Shown here: positions 52,705 through 60,923 of the stretch, one piece after another | Numbering within the stretch: the stretch's first letter is position 1 | Layout of the letters: the number at the start of each line of letters is the position of its first letter | DNA from: Gp13-AA77 sp035946575 | GTDB taxonomy: Bacteria; Acidobacteriota; Terriglobia; UBA7540 | Length of the DNA: 64,000 bases | Direction of reading: 5' to 3' | Assembly (NCBI GenBank): GCA_035946575.1 | Contig: DASYZG010000025.1 | Span: forward strand, 8,388-72,387 | Translations under genes and position numbers: made by a program | Notes under the pieces: generated by a model | Databases searched by the model: none | What the model was told of the DNA's origin: nothing | Seen by the model: only the letters and a program-made list of their open reading frames with translations

Positions 52705-54843
52705 TTGATCGGCGACGTACTCGGCCACTATCGCATCGTCTCGAAGATCGGGCAGGGCGGGATGGGTGTGGTCTATCGCGCTCACGATGACGTCCTCGAG
52801 CGCGATGTGGCGCTCAAGCTGGTGCGCGAAGAGAAGCCGGTCGAGAAATCCGGCAAGCTGCTGCACGAAGCGCGGGCCGCCTCGGCCCTGAGTCATCCCA
52901 ACGTCTGCACCATTCACGAAGTCGGCGAATTCGCGGGCGAGCTTTACATGGTGATGGAGCTCGTCGACGGCGTGACGCTGAAGACCCGCCTCGGAGAGCT
53001 GGGGCTGCCCATCGAATCCGTCCTGCATTACGGAGTCCAGGTGGCCGCCGCCCTGGCGCACGCCCATAGTCGCGGCATCGTTCATCGCGACATGAAGAGC
53101 GCCAACGTGATCATCACGCCCGAGGGCCTGGTCAAGGTGCTCGATTTCGGGCTGGCGCGGCGGCCGCCCAAGCCGGTGGCCGGCGATGCCACGGCGAGCA
53201 TCGCGCCTGGCGAAGGCGAAATCGCGGGCACGCTCGCCTACATGGCGCCCGAAGTCCTGCGCGGCGAGCCGGCGGATCACCGCAGCGATCTGTGGGCCAT
53301 GGGAGTGGTACTCTACGAAGCCGCCACCGGTCAGTTGCCGTTCCGGGGATCCACGAACCTCGAAGTCAGCTCCGCCATCCTGCGCGAGCAGCCGGAACCC
53401 TTGCCCGAGCGCCTGCCACCCGGGTTGCGGGCGATCATCCAACGGTGTCTCGCCAAGGAGCCTGCGCAGCGATATCAGCAGGCGGGCGAGGTGCAGGCCG
53501 CCCTCGAAGCCGTCGAATCTTCATCCAAAGTCATCATCACTCAGCCTGGCGAACAACGGGGACCTCTCACCACCACCCACCACGGCGTCCGGCACCTCCG
53601 GGTGCGGGACGGCGACGTTCTGCTGATGGTCGGGACCATCAAGGGGGCGTTCCTGCTGCGCGCTTCCGCAGACCGCCGGCGTTGGGATGTGGCCGGCCCC
53701 TATTTCCACGGCCAGTTCGTTTATGCGATGACGTACGACGGGCGCGGAGACCGGCATCGCCTGTGGGCTTCGACGGCCGCCTTCTGGGGCACGTTTCTGC
53801 GATCGAGCGACGATTTCGGCAGGATCTGGACGAATCCGCCGGAAGCGAACGTAAAATTTCCCTTTGAAACCGGCGCCGTTCTCAAGAACATCTGGCAGAT
53901 TTATCCGGGCCCGGCCGATCAGCCGGACGTGATGTACTGCGGCGTGGAGCCGGCGGCGCTGTTCAAGTCAAGCGATGCGGGGGAGACATGGTCGCTGGTC
54001 CGCGGCCTCTTCGATCATCCGCATCGCCCGCGCTGGATGCCGGGCAACGGCGGCCTGACGCTGCACACGATCGCTCAGGATCCGCAAGACCGGCAACGTA
54101 TGTACGTCGCCATTTCCGCCGGGGGGATGTACCGCACCGACGATGGCGGATGCACCTGGCAGGCGCGTAATCACGGCATCCGGGTGATCCACCAGCCCGA
54201 CAAGTACCCCGAGTTCGGCCAATGCGTTCACAAGTTCGCCATGCACCCGGCGCGGCCGGAACGCCTGTTCCTGCAGAACCATTTCGGCTTGTATCGCTCC
54301 GATGACAACGCGGACAACTGGAAGGACATCGCCAACGGCGTGCCGTCGGACTTCGGGTTTCCCATCGTGGTTCACCCTCACAACCCTGACTGCGTCTATA
54401 TTCTGCCGGTCGAATCAGACATGTTTCGCTGCACTCCCGAGGGCCGTCTGCGCGTCTATCGCAGCCGCAACGCGGGAGCGTCATGGGAGCCGCTGGCGCG
54501 GGGCCTCCCGCAGAAGGGCGCGTACGAGACCGTCCTCCGCGACAACATGGCGGCCGACACGCTCGATCCGCATGGTCTCTATTTCGGGACGCGCAGCGGC
54601 CAGGTCTTCGCCTCCTCAGACGAAGGGAAAACCTGGAAGAAGATCCTGGAAGGACTGCCTGCGATCGTGTGCTTGAAGAGCGCCGTGGTCGGTGAGCCGC
54701 GGCGGACCCGCAGAGTTCAGGGGCCAGGGATCAGGGGTCGGGGGCCAGGGGTCAGAAACCAGAAGTCAGGAACCAGAAGTCAGAAGCCAGAAGTCAGAAG
54801 TAAGAAGACGCCGAGGGCCAGACCACGCGCAGCAAGTCGCTGA
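52705..54843 (+). CDS. Ser/Thr protein kinase fused to a BNR/YVTN beta-propeller
   Basis: 712 residues. Kinase domain 1-275: GQGGMGVVY loop, Lys38 in VALKLV, VHRDMKSANVII with catalytic Asp129, DFG at 147-149, APE at 181-183. No transmembrane segment follows; the chain passes directly into a propeller (about 305-665) with BNR-type S-D-x-G-x-T-W boxes (SSDAGETW, TDDGGCTW, SSDEGKTW). This propeller is clearly paralogous to the protein at 55841 (shared VLRDxMAxDxLDxxGxYFGT and LRVYRSR). The kinase is cytosolic, and the propeller may recruit substrates. The start is TTG, with GAGGAG five bases upstream. The last ~45 residues are translated GGGGTCAG-type repeats and may not be native. A MoaD-like gene follows after 132 bp. 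Confidence 0.88.
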   Translation: MIGDVLGHYRIVSKIGQGGMGVVYRAHDDVLERDVALKLVREEKPVEKSGKLLHEARAASALSHPNVCTIHEVGEFAGELYMVMELVDGVTLKTRLGELGLPIESVLHYGVQVAAALAHAHSRGIVHRDMKSANVIITPEGLVKVLDFGLARRPPKPVAGDATASIAPGEGEIAGTLAYMAPEVLRGEPADHRSDLWAMGVVLYEAATGQLPFRGSTNLEVSSAILREQPEPLPERLPPGLRAIIQRCLAKEPAQRYQQAGEVQAALEAVESSSKVIITQPGEQRGPLTTTHHGVRHLRVRDGDVLLMVGTIKGAFLLRASADRRRWDVAGPYFHGQFVYAMTYDGRGDRHRLWASTAAFWGTFLRSSDDFGRIWTNPPEANVKFPFETGAVLKNIWQIYPGPADQPDVMYCGVEPAALFKSSDAGETWSLVRGLFDHPHRPRWMPGNGGLTLHTIAQDPQDRQRMYVAISAGGMYRTDDGGCTWQARNHGIRVIHQPDKYPEFGQCVHKFAMHPARPERLFLQNHFGLYRSDDNADNWKDIANGVPSDFGFPIVVHPHNPDCVYILPVESDMFRCTPEGRLRVYRSRNAGASWEPLARGLPQKGAYETVLRDNMAADTLDPHGLYFGTRSGQVFASSDEGKTWKKILEGLPAIVCLKSAVVGEPRRTRRVQGPGIRGRGPGVRNQKSGTRSQKPEVRSKKTPRARPRAASR
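54715..54800. repeat. GGGCCAGGGGTCAG / CCAGAAGTCAG short tandem repeats
   Basis: A run of ~14-bp units, first GGGGCCAGGGATCAGG-like, then AGAAACCAGAAGTCAGG-like. It overlaps the 3' end of the kinase-propeller frame and has shifted its natural stop, which I place near 54710 by comparison with the paralogue. Confidence 0.6.
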
Positions 54844-54975
54844 GAGCAGAATGGACGTGGAGGTGTAGAAGCGAAAGGACGGAAGGCGGAAGTCGGAGGC
54901 GTCGGCGGTCAGGTAAACCCTTCGAAGGCATGCTTCGACTTTGGACTTTCGACTTTCAACTCTCGACTTAAACCG

Positions 54976-55470
54976 ATGCCCCTCACCTTCAACATCCCGG
55001 GACCCTTGCGCGGCTTCGCTGCGGGCCGCCGGCAGGTGGAAATTGGAACGTCGGCCGCGACTTTGTCGGAGGCCCTCGAAGCCCTATGGATCGTCTGTCC
55101 GGGTCTGCGCGACCGGGTGATGACCGAACAAGGGCAGGTCCGGGAGCACGTGAACATCTTCGTGGGCAAGGAAGATGTCCGCTACATGGACGGACTCAAA
55201 ACCAGGGTCCCGGCGGAAGCCGAGATCTCGATTCTGGCCGCGGTAAGTGGCGGCTGTGGCCCGGGCGTCGCGCCCGCGACGCGCCCGGGACAAGCGCGCA
55301 TCGGAGGTGAGAATGCAAAAGATCAATCCATTCCTGTGGTTCGACAATCGGGCCGAGGAGGCCGCGAACTTCTACACATCGATCTTCAAGAACTCGCAAA
55401 TTCGAACCGTGGCCCGTTATCCCGAAGGATCGCCGGGGCCGGCAGGAACGGTGATGACCGTCACCTTTGA
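54976..55470 (+). CDS. MoaD/ThiS-like beta-grasp protein with read-through C-terminus
   Basis: Residues 1-93 are a MoaD/ThiS ubiquitin-like fold: MPLTFNIPGPLRGFAAGRRQ, a helix ATLSEALEALW, VNIFVGKEDVRYMDGLKTRV, and the ending EISILAAVSGG, whose Gly92-Gly93 is the position activated by adenylation in this superfamily. Here the frame does not stop after GG but runs 71 more codons into a GC-rich hairpin (55260-55289) and then across the next gene in another reading frame. The tail is composition-driven and has no domain. Either a stop was lost when the hairpin inserted, or a precursor is trimmed. No moaE, moeB or thiF is nearby, so molybdopterin synthesis is not indicated. Partner genes are the propellers on either side. 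Confidence 0.7.
   Translation: MPLTFNIPGPLRGFAAGRRQVEIGTSAATLSEALEALWIVCPGLRDRVMTEQGQVREHVNIFVGKEDVRYMDGLKTRVPAEAEISILAAVSGGCGPGVAPATRPGQARIGGENAKDQSIPVVRQSGRGGRELLHIDLQELANSNRGPLSRRIAGAGRNGDDRHL
55260..55289. repeat. GC hairpin immediately after the GG codons of the MoaD-like gene
   Basis: CCCGGGCGTCGCG (55260-55272) pairs with CGCGACGCGCCCGGG (55275-55289) with a two-base bulge. It resembles the GGGCGTCGCG-type REP hairpins and begins 6 nt after the Gly-Gly codons. Confidence 0.55.
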
Positions 55471-55786
55471 GCTCGACGGGCAGACGTTCATCGCCTTGAA
55501 CGGCGGCCCGGTCTTTAAGTTCACCGAGGCGATATCCTTCTTTGTCAATTGTGAGACTCAGGAGGAAGTGGACCAGTTGTGGAGCAGGCTGTCGGACGGC
55601 GGAGAAGAGAGCCGGTGCGGGTGGCTGAAGGACCGATTCGGCGTCTCCTGGCAGATCATTCCCAAAGCGCTCGGCGAGATGCTTCAGGACAAGGACGCCG
55701 CACGAGCGAAACGAGTGGTGCAGGCGATGCTCCAGATGAAGAAGATTGACGTCAACATCTTGAGGCAGGCGTACGAGCAGCAGTAG
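55313..55786 (+). CDS. VOC/PhnB-like protein (glyoxalase-fold)
   Basis: 157 residues from ATG 55313, fixed by GGAGGTGA 5 nt upstream; the frame extends to 55247 without support. INPFLWFDNRAEEAANFYTS and SQIRTVARYPEGSPGPAGTV are the start of the PhnB/3-demethylubiquinone-methyltransferase-like VOC family, and FMALNGGP-type FIALNGGPVFKFTEAISFFV and CGWLKDRFGVSWQIIPKALG complete it. Such proteins bind metals or small ligands; most have no proven activity. The position between the two MoaD/propeller pairs may be incidental or part of the same unit: a gap of 54 bp leads to the next propeller gene on the same strand. Confidence 0.85.
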   Translation: MQKINPFLWFDNRAEEAANFYTSIFKNSQIRTVARYPEGSPGPAGTVMTVTFELDGQTFIALNGGPVFKFTEAISFFVNCETQEEVDQLWSRLSDGGEESRCGWLKDRFGVSWQIIPKALGEMLQDKDAARAKRVVQAMLQMKKIDVNILRQAYEQQ

Positions 55787-55840
55787 TACAAGCCGGAGCA
55801 AACTGGCAGGACGGACGCACAAACTCAAAGGGAGGATGGG

Positions 55841-57013
55841 ATGAGCAAAGTACGAGTACTGGCGGGAACGCGAAAAGGCGCTTTCATTCTCGAATCCGAC
55901 GGCAAGCGCGAGAAGTGGGAAGTCAGTGGTCCGCATTTCACAGGGTGGGAAATCTATCACATGAAGGGATCGCCCGCAGACCCCAACCGGATTTATGTCT
56001 CGCAGACGAGCGGCTGGTTCGGGCAGATCATCCAACGCTCGAACGACGGCGGCAAGACATGGGAAGCGCCCGGAGGCGGCGTGCAGATGTCGCCCCAGGG
56101 CTGGCCCATGGGCGAGAGCAACCGTTTCGTCTACGATACGACGGCGGAGACCGGCAAACCTCTGACCACGCACCAGCATTATGACGGCACGCAGCGTCCC
56201 TGGGAATTCAAGCGCGTGTGGCATCTCGAGCCGTCGCTCACCGATCCTGATACCGTCTACGCCGGAGTCGAAGACGCGGCCATTTTCAAGACCACCGACG
56301 GCGGACACAGTTGGCACGAGATGTCCGGGCTGCGCGGCCATGGCACCGGGCCCAAGTGGCAGCCGGGGGCGGGCGGCATGTGCCTGCACACCATCATCCT
56401 GAACCCGAACGGCCAGATCGTGGTGGCCATCTCGGCGGCAGGCGCCTTCCGGAGTGATGACGACGGCAAAACGTGGAAGCCAATCAATCGCGGACTAAGG
56501 TCCCAGTACATCCCGGATCCGAACGCGGAGACCGGGCACTGCGTTCACCACATCGCCCGGAACGCCTCGCGCCCCAACGTGCTCTTCATGCAAAAGCACT
56601 GGGACGTGATGCGCAGCGACGACGCCGGCGACAACTGGCGCGAGGTCAGCGGCAATCTGCCCACCGATTTCGGCTTCGCCATCGACGTGCACGCGCACGA
56701 GCCGGAGACCATCTACGTGGTGCCCATCAAGAGCGACTCGGAGCACTTCGTTCACGAAGGCAAGCTGCGCGTCTACCGCAGCCGCACGGGCGGTAACGAG
56801 TGGGAGGCGCTCACCAACGGCCTGCCGCAGAGCAACTGCTACCTTAACGTGCTGCGCGACGCCATGGCGGTCGATTCGCTCGACAAATGCGGAATCTATT
56901 TCGGCACTAGCGGCGGGCAGGTGTACGCATCGGCCGACGCCGGGGATACCTGGGCGCCGATCGTGCGCGATTTGCCGCCGGTACTCTCGGTCGAGGTGCA
57001 AACGCTGTCATGA
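55841..57013 (+). CDS. BNR/YVTN beta-propeller protein (sialidase-like fold), paired with a MoaD-like gene
   Basis: 390 residues, no signal peptide or membrane segment, so cytosolic. Starts RVLAGTRKGAFILESDGKRE, a conserved opening shared with the propeller half of the kinase at 52705. BNR boxes S-N-D-G-G-K-T-W, T-T-D-G-G-H-S-W, S-D-D-D-G-K-T-W, S-D-D-A-G-D-N-W and S-A-D-A-G-D-T-W mark about six blades. The Arg triad and Asp-Tyr-Glu catalytic set of true sialidases are not apparent, so a glycosidase label should be avoided. AAAGGGAGG precedes the ATG. Its stop overlaps the start of the MoaD-like gene (57010-57013, ATGA), so the two are translationally coupled and probably act together. Confidence 0.85.
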   Translation: MSKVRVLAGTRKGAFILESDGKREKWEVSGPHFTGWEIYHMKGSPADPNRIYVSQTSGWFGQIIQRSNDGGKTWEAPGGGVQMSPQGWPMGESNRFVYDTTAETGKPLTTHQHYDGTQRPWEFKRVWHLEPSLTDPDTVYAGVEDAAIFKTTDGGHSWHEMSGLRGHGTGPKWQPGAGGMCLHTIILNPNGQIVVAISAAGAFRSDDDGKTWKPINRGLRSQYIPDPNAETGHCVHHIARNASRPNVLFMQKHWDVMRSDDAGDNWREVSGNLPTDFGFAIDVHAHEPETIYVVPIKSDSEHFVHEGKLRVYRSRTGGNEWEALTNGLPQSNCYLNVLRDAMAVDSLDKCGIYFGTSGGQVYASADAGDTWAPIVRDLPPVLSVEVQTLS

Positions 57014-57306
57014 TCCGCGTCGAGCTGCCTTATCATCTCCGCAAGCTGGCTCACCTCGACGGCGAAGTGCAACTCGAAGTCGCCGGCGAGGTAACGCAGC
57101 GATCAGTGCTTGATGCCCTCGAGGCGCGGTATCCCGTGCTGCGCGGAACCATCCGCGACCACGACAGCGGGAAGCGTCGCGCTTTTCTGCGATTCTTCGC
57201 CTGCCAGCAGGACCTTTCGCACGACTCGCCGGACGCGCTGCTGCCCGAGGCGGTGGCCTCCGGCGCCGAGCCCTTCATGGTGATCGGAGCGATAGCCGGC
57301 GGTTAA
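57010..57306 (+). CDS. MoaD/ThiS-like ubiquitin-fold protein ending in Gly-Gly
   Basis: 98 residues. IRVELPYHLRKLAHLDGEVQ forms the first beta-hairpin, TQRSVLDALEARYPVLRGTI the central helix, and the chain ends PFMVIGAIAGG at the stop, the exact C-terminal di-glycine of MoaD, ThiS and ubiquitin-like modifiers. RRAFLRFFACQQDLSHD replaces the usual strand 3-4 region. It is coupled by a 4-bp overlap to the propeller gene. Without moaE, thiG or an E1-like gene nearby, a sulfur-carrier or protein-conjugation role is undetermined. It is only distantly similar to the MoaD-like protein at 54976. Confidence 0.82.
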   Translation: MIRVELPYHLRKLAHLDGEVQLEVAGEVTQRSVLDALEARYPVLRGTIRDHDSGKRRAFLRFFACQQDLSHDSPDALLPEAVASGAEPFMVIGAIAGG

Positions 57307-57340
57307 CCTTCCGCCACGGGATGCATCCCACATAAAATAC

Positions 57341-57369
57341 ATTCTGCCCCTCGACCATAAGGGCAGAAT
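57341..57369. promoter_or_regulatory. 9-bp hairpin covering the ribosome-binding region of the lptD-like gene
   Basis: ATTCTGCCC (57341-57349) and GGGCAGAAT (57361-57369) are perfectly complementary across an 11-nt loop. AGGGCAG in the right arm is the only purine-rich motif before the GTG at 57371, so folding would hide it; alternatively the hairpin is the weak terminator of the MoaD-like gene. Confidence 0.45.
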
Positions 57370-57370
57370 T

Positions 57371-59785
57371 GTGGGCCCGTGCATGCGTGAAGAGCTTGTC
57401 GATAACCCGGCCGGGCGCCGGCGCGACCACGGAGTGTCGAAGAGCGTTCTTTCTGGAGCCTGGCTGGCCTTGCTCTGCGTGTTGGCCGGTCCGCCCGCGA
57501 GCGCTCAGCAGCCCGAGATTCCCGCCGAGTTCAAGAATCCCTTCAACACGGTGACCGTCTATGCGGACTCGCAACAAGCCGCGCACAACATCCTCACCTT
57601 GACCGGCCACGTGGAGATCGACTCGCGCGGGATGTCGCTGGTTGCCGATGAGGCCGTCTATGACCAGTCTACCGGCGAGATCGACGCCCGCGGTCACATC
57701 GCGTTTACCAATCCCAAGGCGTACCTCGAGGCCGCGAGCGCGAAATACAACGTGAAGACCGAAGTCGGGGTCTTCTCCAAGGTGCACGGCTACCTTCGCC
57801 TGGAGCCTCGCGCCTCGCGGGTGCGCGTCACGGTACCCATGTCAAACGCCTTCTACATCGAGGCTCGCGAAGTTGATCGCGAGGGTCCGGACACTTATCG
57901 CCTCGTTGACGGCCGGATCAGCTCCTGCCAGCAAAAGGAGCGCTTGGGCTGGTGGCTGAACGTTCACAGCGCGCAGGTGAACCTGGGCGGCAGAGCGGTC
58001 AGCCACGGCGACGTCTTCCATTTCCTCGGCCTGCCGATGTTTTACGCGCCCGTGCTCGTCCATTCGGCGTCGCGTACGCCGCGCCAGACCGGATTCCTGC
58101 TCCCGGAAGTCGGCAATTCCACCCTGAAGGGACGCATCCTCGGCGACGCGTTCTATTGGGCCATCAATCGGAGTGCCGACCTCATGGCGGGCGCGGAGGA
58201 CTACAGCTCGCGAGGGACGGCTTTCATCGGACGGTTTCGCGCCCGGCCCAGTGACACCAGCTCGCTCGAGGTGAACTATCTTCAGGTGAACGATCACGGC
58301 ACCGGCCCGCTGCCCACCCAGCGCGCTCCCGGCGAAGACCTCCGCGCCGTCGGCGGCGACGATGATCTCGGCTGGGGATTTCGCGGCGTGGTGGATGTTG
58401 ACTACATCAACTCGCTGGCCTTCCGGCTCACCTGGAGCGGCAACTTTAACGAAGCGGTGACCTCGGAGGCACGGCAAACGGGTTTTGCCACGAAGAGCTT
58501 CGACGGATACAACCTGAGCTTCTATGGTCACCGCTATGAGGACTTTCTCAACAGCGTGGAGGTGCCGAACCCGGCGGTCATCATCCGGCAGACGCCCAGC
58601 ATCAACTTCGGCGGCATGGACCACGAATTGGGCTCCTCGCCGTTTTACCTGCAGTTCGACGCCTCGGCGGCGGGCGTAGGCCGCGAGGAGCCCGGGTTCA
58701 GCACGCCCGCCCTCACCGAGCGCCTCGATTTCCATCCCGAGTTGACGATGCAGGTTCCGGAGTTCTGGGGATTTCACCTCACGCCCACCGCCGGACTGGA
58801 CGGCACGCGCTACGGCACCAGCCTTCTTGGGCCTCAGAATCCTATCAACCGGCTGCTCGGCGAGGCCTCCCTCGACCTGCATCCTCCCACGCTCGAGCGC
58901 GTCTTCAACCGGCGGTTTCGTCATTACCGCCTGAAGAACGTGATCGAGCCCGACATCCGCTACCGGCTGGTGCGCGCCTCTGACGCCGAGCAAATCAGCG
59001 ACATTATCCGTTTCGACGAGACCGACGTGTTCACGGAGACCAACGAGATCGAGTATTCGCTCAAGAGCACACTCTACGGGCGTGCCGATGCCGGCTCCGA
59101 CCCGACGGATACGCCCCAGGCCCGCGAACTGATGTCGCTGAGCGTGAGCCAGAAGTACTACTTCGATCCGACTTTTGGCGGCGTGCTGAAGCCCGGCGCG
59201 AATAACGTCTGGGAGCCCACCCTCGACCTGACGGGCTTCGCTTTCGCCGACGGACAGCGCCTTTCACCCGTGGTCTCGGTATTCAAGGTGGCGCCCTTTT
59301 CAAACTACGACACCGAAGTGCGCGCGGACGTCAACCCGTACGACGGAGGCCTGCTCGATGCGGGCATCACCTCGTCCGTGCACCGGGGCAACTACATCTT
59401 CGAGGCCACGGATTTCTTTGTCGATCGCGAGCAGGGACTGAACATTCTGCCGCTGGTCCTGCCGGTCGTCCCGACCTCGGCCCTGAGTTCCTCCAATCTC
59501 ATGAACGCCCGCTTCATTTGGGGTCACAGCGATCGCAAAGGGCTGAGCGGAGCCGTGGGAGTAAACTACAATATAACGGCGGGCCTGGCGGATGGCGTGG
59601 TGGGCCAGTTGACGTACAATTTCAGCTGCTTCGGCATCGACGTGGGTTACAACCGGTTTTACCTGGGTCCGCTGCGCGATGAAAACCAGTTTCGCATCGC
59701 GATTACGCTTTCGAACGTGGGATCGTTCGGCAACTTGAAGGGTCGCGACCGGCTGTTCACGCAGAACGGTCTTACGAGTCAGTAG
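57371..59785 (+). CDS. lptD: LptD/OstA-like outer-membrane LPS assembly protein
   Basis: About 804 residues from GTG 57371 (ATG 57383 is an alternative). Signal peptide about 28-46 (SGAWLALLCVLAGPPASAQ). OstA/LptA-like periplasmic domain: TVYADSQQAAHNILTLTGHV, MSLVADEAVYDQSTGEIDAR. LptD barrel domain: DTYRLVDGRISSCQ, GLPMFYAPVLVHSASRTPRQ plus TGFLLPEVGNS, and amphipathic strands to the end. It would insert LPS into the outer leaflet together with LptE. Only one cysteine is evident in the N-terminal half (SSCQQKE), so the E. coli disulfide pattern is not conserved. Acidobacteria are diderm and make LPS, so the role fits. hemB follows after a repeat-rich 138-bp spacer. Confidence 0.87.
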   Translation: MGPCMREELVDNPAGRRRDHGVSKSVLSGAWLALLCVLAGPPASAQQPEIPAEFKNPFNTVTVYADSQQAAHNILTLTGHVEIDSRGMSLVADEAVYDQSTGEIDARGHIAFTNPKAYLEAASAKYNVKTEVGVFSKVHGYLRLEPRASRVRVTVPMSNAFYIEAREVDREGPDTYRLVDGRISSCQQKERLGWWLNVHSAQVNLGGRAVSHGDVFHFLGLPMFYAPVLVHSASRTPRQTGFLLPEVGNSTLKGRILGDAFYWAINRSADLMAGAEDYSSRGTAFIGRFRARPSDTSSLEVNYLQVNDHGTGPLPTQRAPGEDLRAVGGDDDLGWGFRGVVDVDYINSLAFRLTWSGNFNEAVTSEARQTGFATKSFDGYNLSFYGHRYEDFLNSVEVPNPAVIIRQTPSINFGGMDHELGSSPFYLQFDASAAGVGREEPGFSTPALTERLDFHPELTMQVPEFWGFHLTPTAGLDGTRYGTSLLGPQNPINRLLGEASLDLHPPTLERVFNRRFRHYRLKNVIEPDIRYRLVRASDAEQISDIIRFDETDVFTETNEIEYSLKSTLYGRADAGSDPTDTPQARELMSLSVSQKYYFDPTFGGVLKPGANNVWEPTLDLTGFAFADGQRLSPVVSVFKVAPFSNYDTEVRADVNPYDGGLLDAGITSSVHRGNYIFEATDFFVDREQGLNILPLVLPVVPTSALSSSNLMNARFIWGHSDRKGLSGAVGVNYNITAGLADGVVGQLTYNFSCFGIDVGYNRFYLGPLRDENQFRIAITLSNVGSFGNLKGRDRLFTQNGLTSQ

Positions 59786-59923
59786 TCGGTTGTCAGTTGT
59801 CGGTTGTCGATGATCGTAGATCGTCGAACGTTGCCGGTGGTTCCACGAGCTGCGAATCGGCCACTTAACTGGCAACGGACAACGGGCTATTGACGACGGA
59901 AACTGACGACTGAGAGTTTCATT

Positions 59924-60898
59924 ATGCCATTCCCAACCCATCGTCCCCGCCGTCTGCGACGCACCGAAGCGCTGCGGGATCTGGTGCGCGAGACGCGCCT
60001 CGGCGCGGGCTCGCTCGTCTATCCCCTGTTCGTCTGCCCGGGCTCCGGCGTCAAGAACGAAATCAGCTCCATGCCCGGGAATTACCGCTGGTCGACCGAT
60101 CTGCTGGCCGAGGAGTGCCGCGCCGCGGCCGGCCTCGGCATTCCCGCCGTGATCCTCTTCGGCATCCCCGAGCATAAGGATGACGTCGGCTCGGGCGCTT
60201 ACGCCGCTGACGGCATCGTGCAGCGCGCGGTGCGCGCTGTGAAGCAAGCGGTGCCGGACCTGCTGGTGATCTGCGACGTCTGCCTCGACGAATACACCAG
60301 CCATGGTCACTGCGGGCTGATCGTCAACGGCGAAGTTGACAACGACAGCACGCTCGAACTGCTGGCGCGCACCGCCGTCACCCAGGTGCAGGCCGGCGCG
60401 GACATGGTGGCGCCCTCCGACATGATGGACGGTCGCGTGGCGCGCATCCGTTCCGAACTCGATACGGCGGGATTCACCAAGACGCCCATCATGGCCTACT
60501 CGGCCAAGTACGCCTCGGGCTTCTACGGACCCTTCCGCGAAGCGGCGGACTCCGCGCCCAAGTTCGGCGATCGCAAGTCCTACCAGATGGACCCTGCCAA
60601 CCAGCGCGAGGCGCTGCGCGAGATCGCGCTCGACATCGAAGAGGGCGCTGACATCATCATGGTCAAGCCGGCGCTCGCCTATCTCGACATCATCGCCGCC
60701 GCGCGCCGCGAGTTCGACGTCCCCATCGCCGCCTACCAGGTCAGCGGCGAATTCTCCATGATCGAGGCCGCCGCGCGCAACGGCTGGATCGATCGCGAGC
60801 GCATCGTGATGGAAACGCTGCTCGCGATCCGCCGGGCCGGCGCGGACATCATTTTGACGTACTTCGCCAAGGACGTGGCGCGAGTGCTGAAACGGTAG
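59924..60898 (+). CDS. hemB: Porphobilinogen synthase (delta-aminolevulinate dehydratase)
   Basis: 324 residues. Joins two 5-aminolevulinate molecules to porphobilinogen in haem synthesis, in the cytosol as an octamer. The metal site reads DVCLDEYTSHGHCG: Cys120, Asp122, Cys130, a Cys-Asp-Cys variant of the all-Cys zinc site. The Schiff-base lysine is K248 in IIMVKPALAY and the second active-site lysine lies in MAYSAKYASGFYGPF. RHRRLR-type N-terminal arm is present (HRPRRLRRTEALRDLVRE). The start ATG 59924 is the only one before the arm. The 138-bp spacer upstream contains GTCGGTTGTCAGTT-type short repeats. Confidence 0.96.
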   Translation: MPFPTHRPRRLRRTEALRDLVRETRLGAGSLVYPLFVCPGSGVKNEISSMPGNYRWSTDLLAEECRAAAGLGIPAVILFGIPEHKDDVGSGAYAADGIVQRAVRAVKQAVPDLLVICDVCLDEYTSHGHCGLIVNGEVDNDSTLELLARTAVTQVQAGADMVAPSDMMDGRVARIRSELDTAGFTKTPIMAYSAKYASGFYGPFREAADSAPKFGDRKSYQMDPANQREALREIALDIEEGADIIMVKPALAYLDIIAAARREFDVPIAAYQVSGEFSMIEAAARNGWIDRERIVMETLLAIRRAGADIILTYFAKDVARVLKR

Positions 60899-60923
60899 TG
60901 GCTTCGCGACGCACGCCCCTTCC

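Noticed and set aside
55841..57013. Annotation as exo-alpha-sialidase
   Set aside because: BNR boxes are structural; the sialidase Arg triad and Asp/Tyr/Glu residues are not evident and there is no signal peptide.
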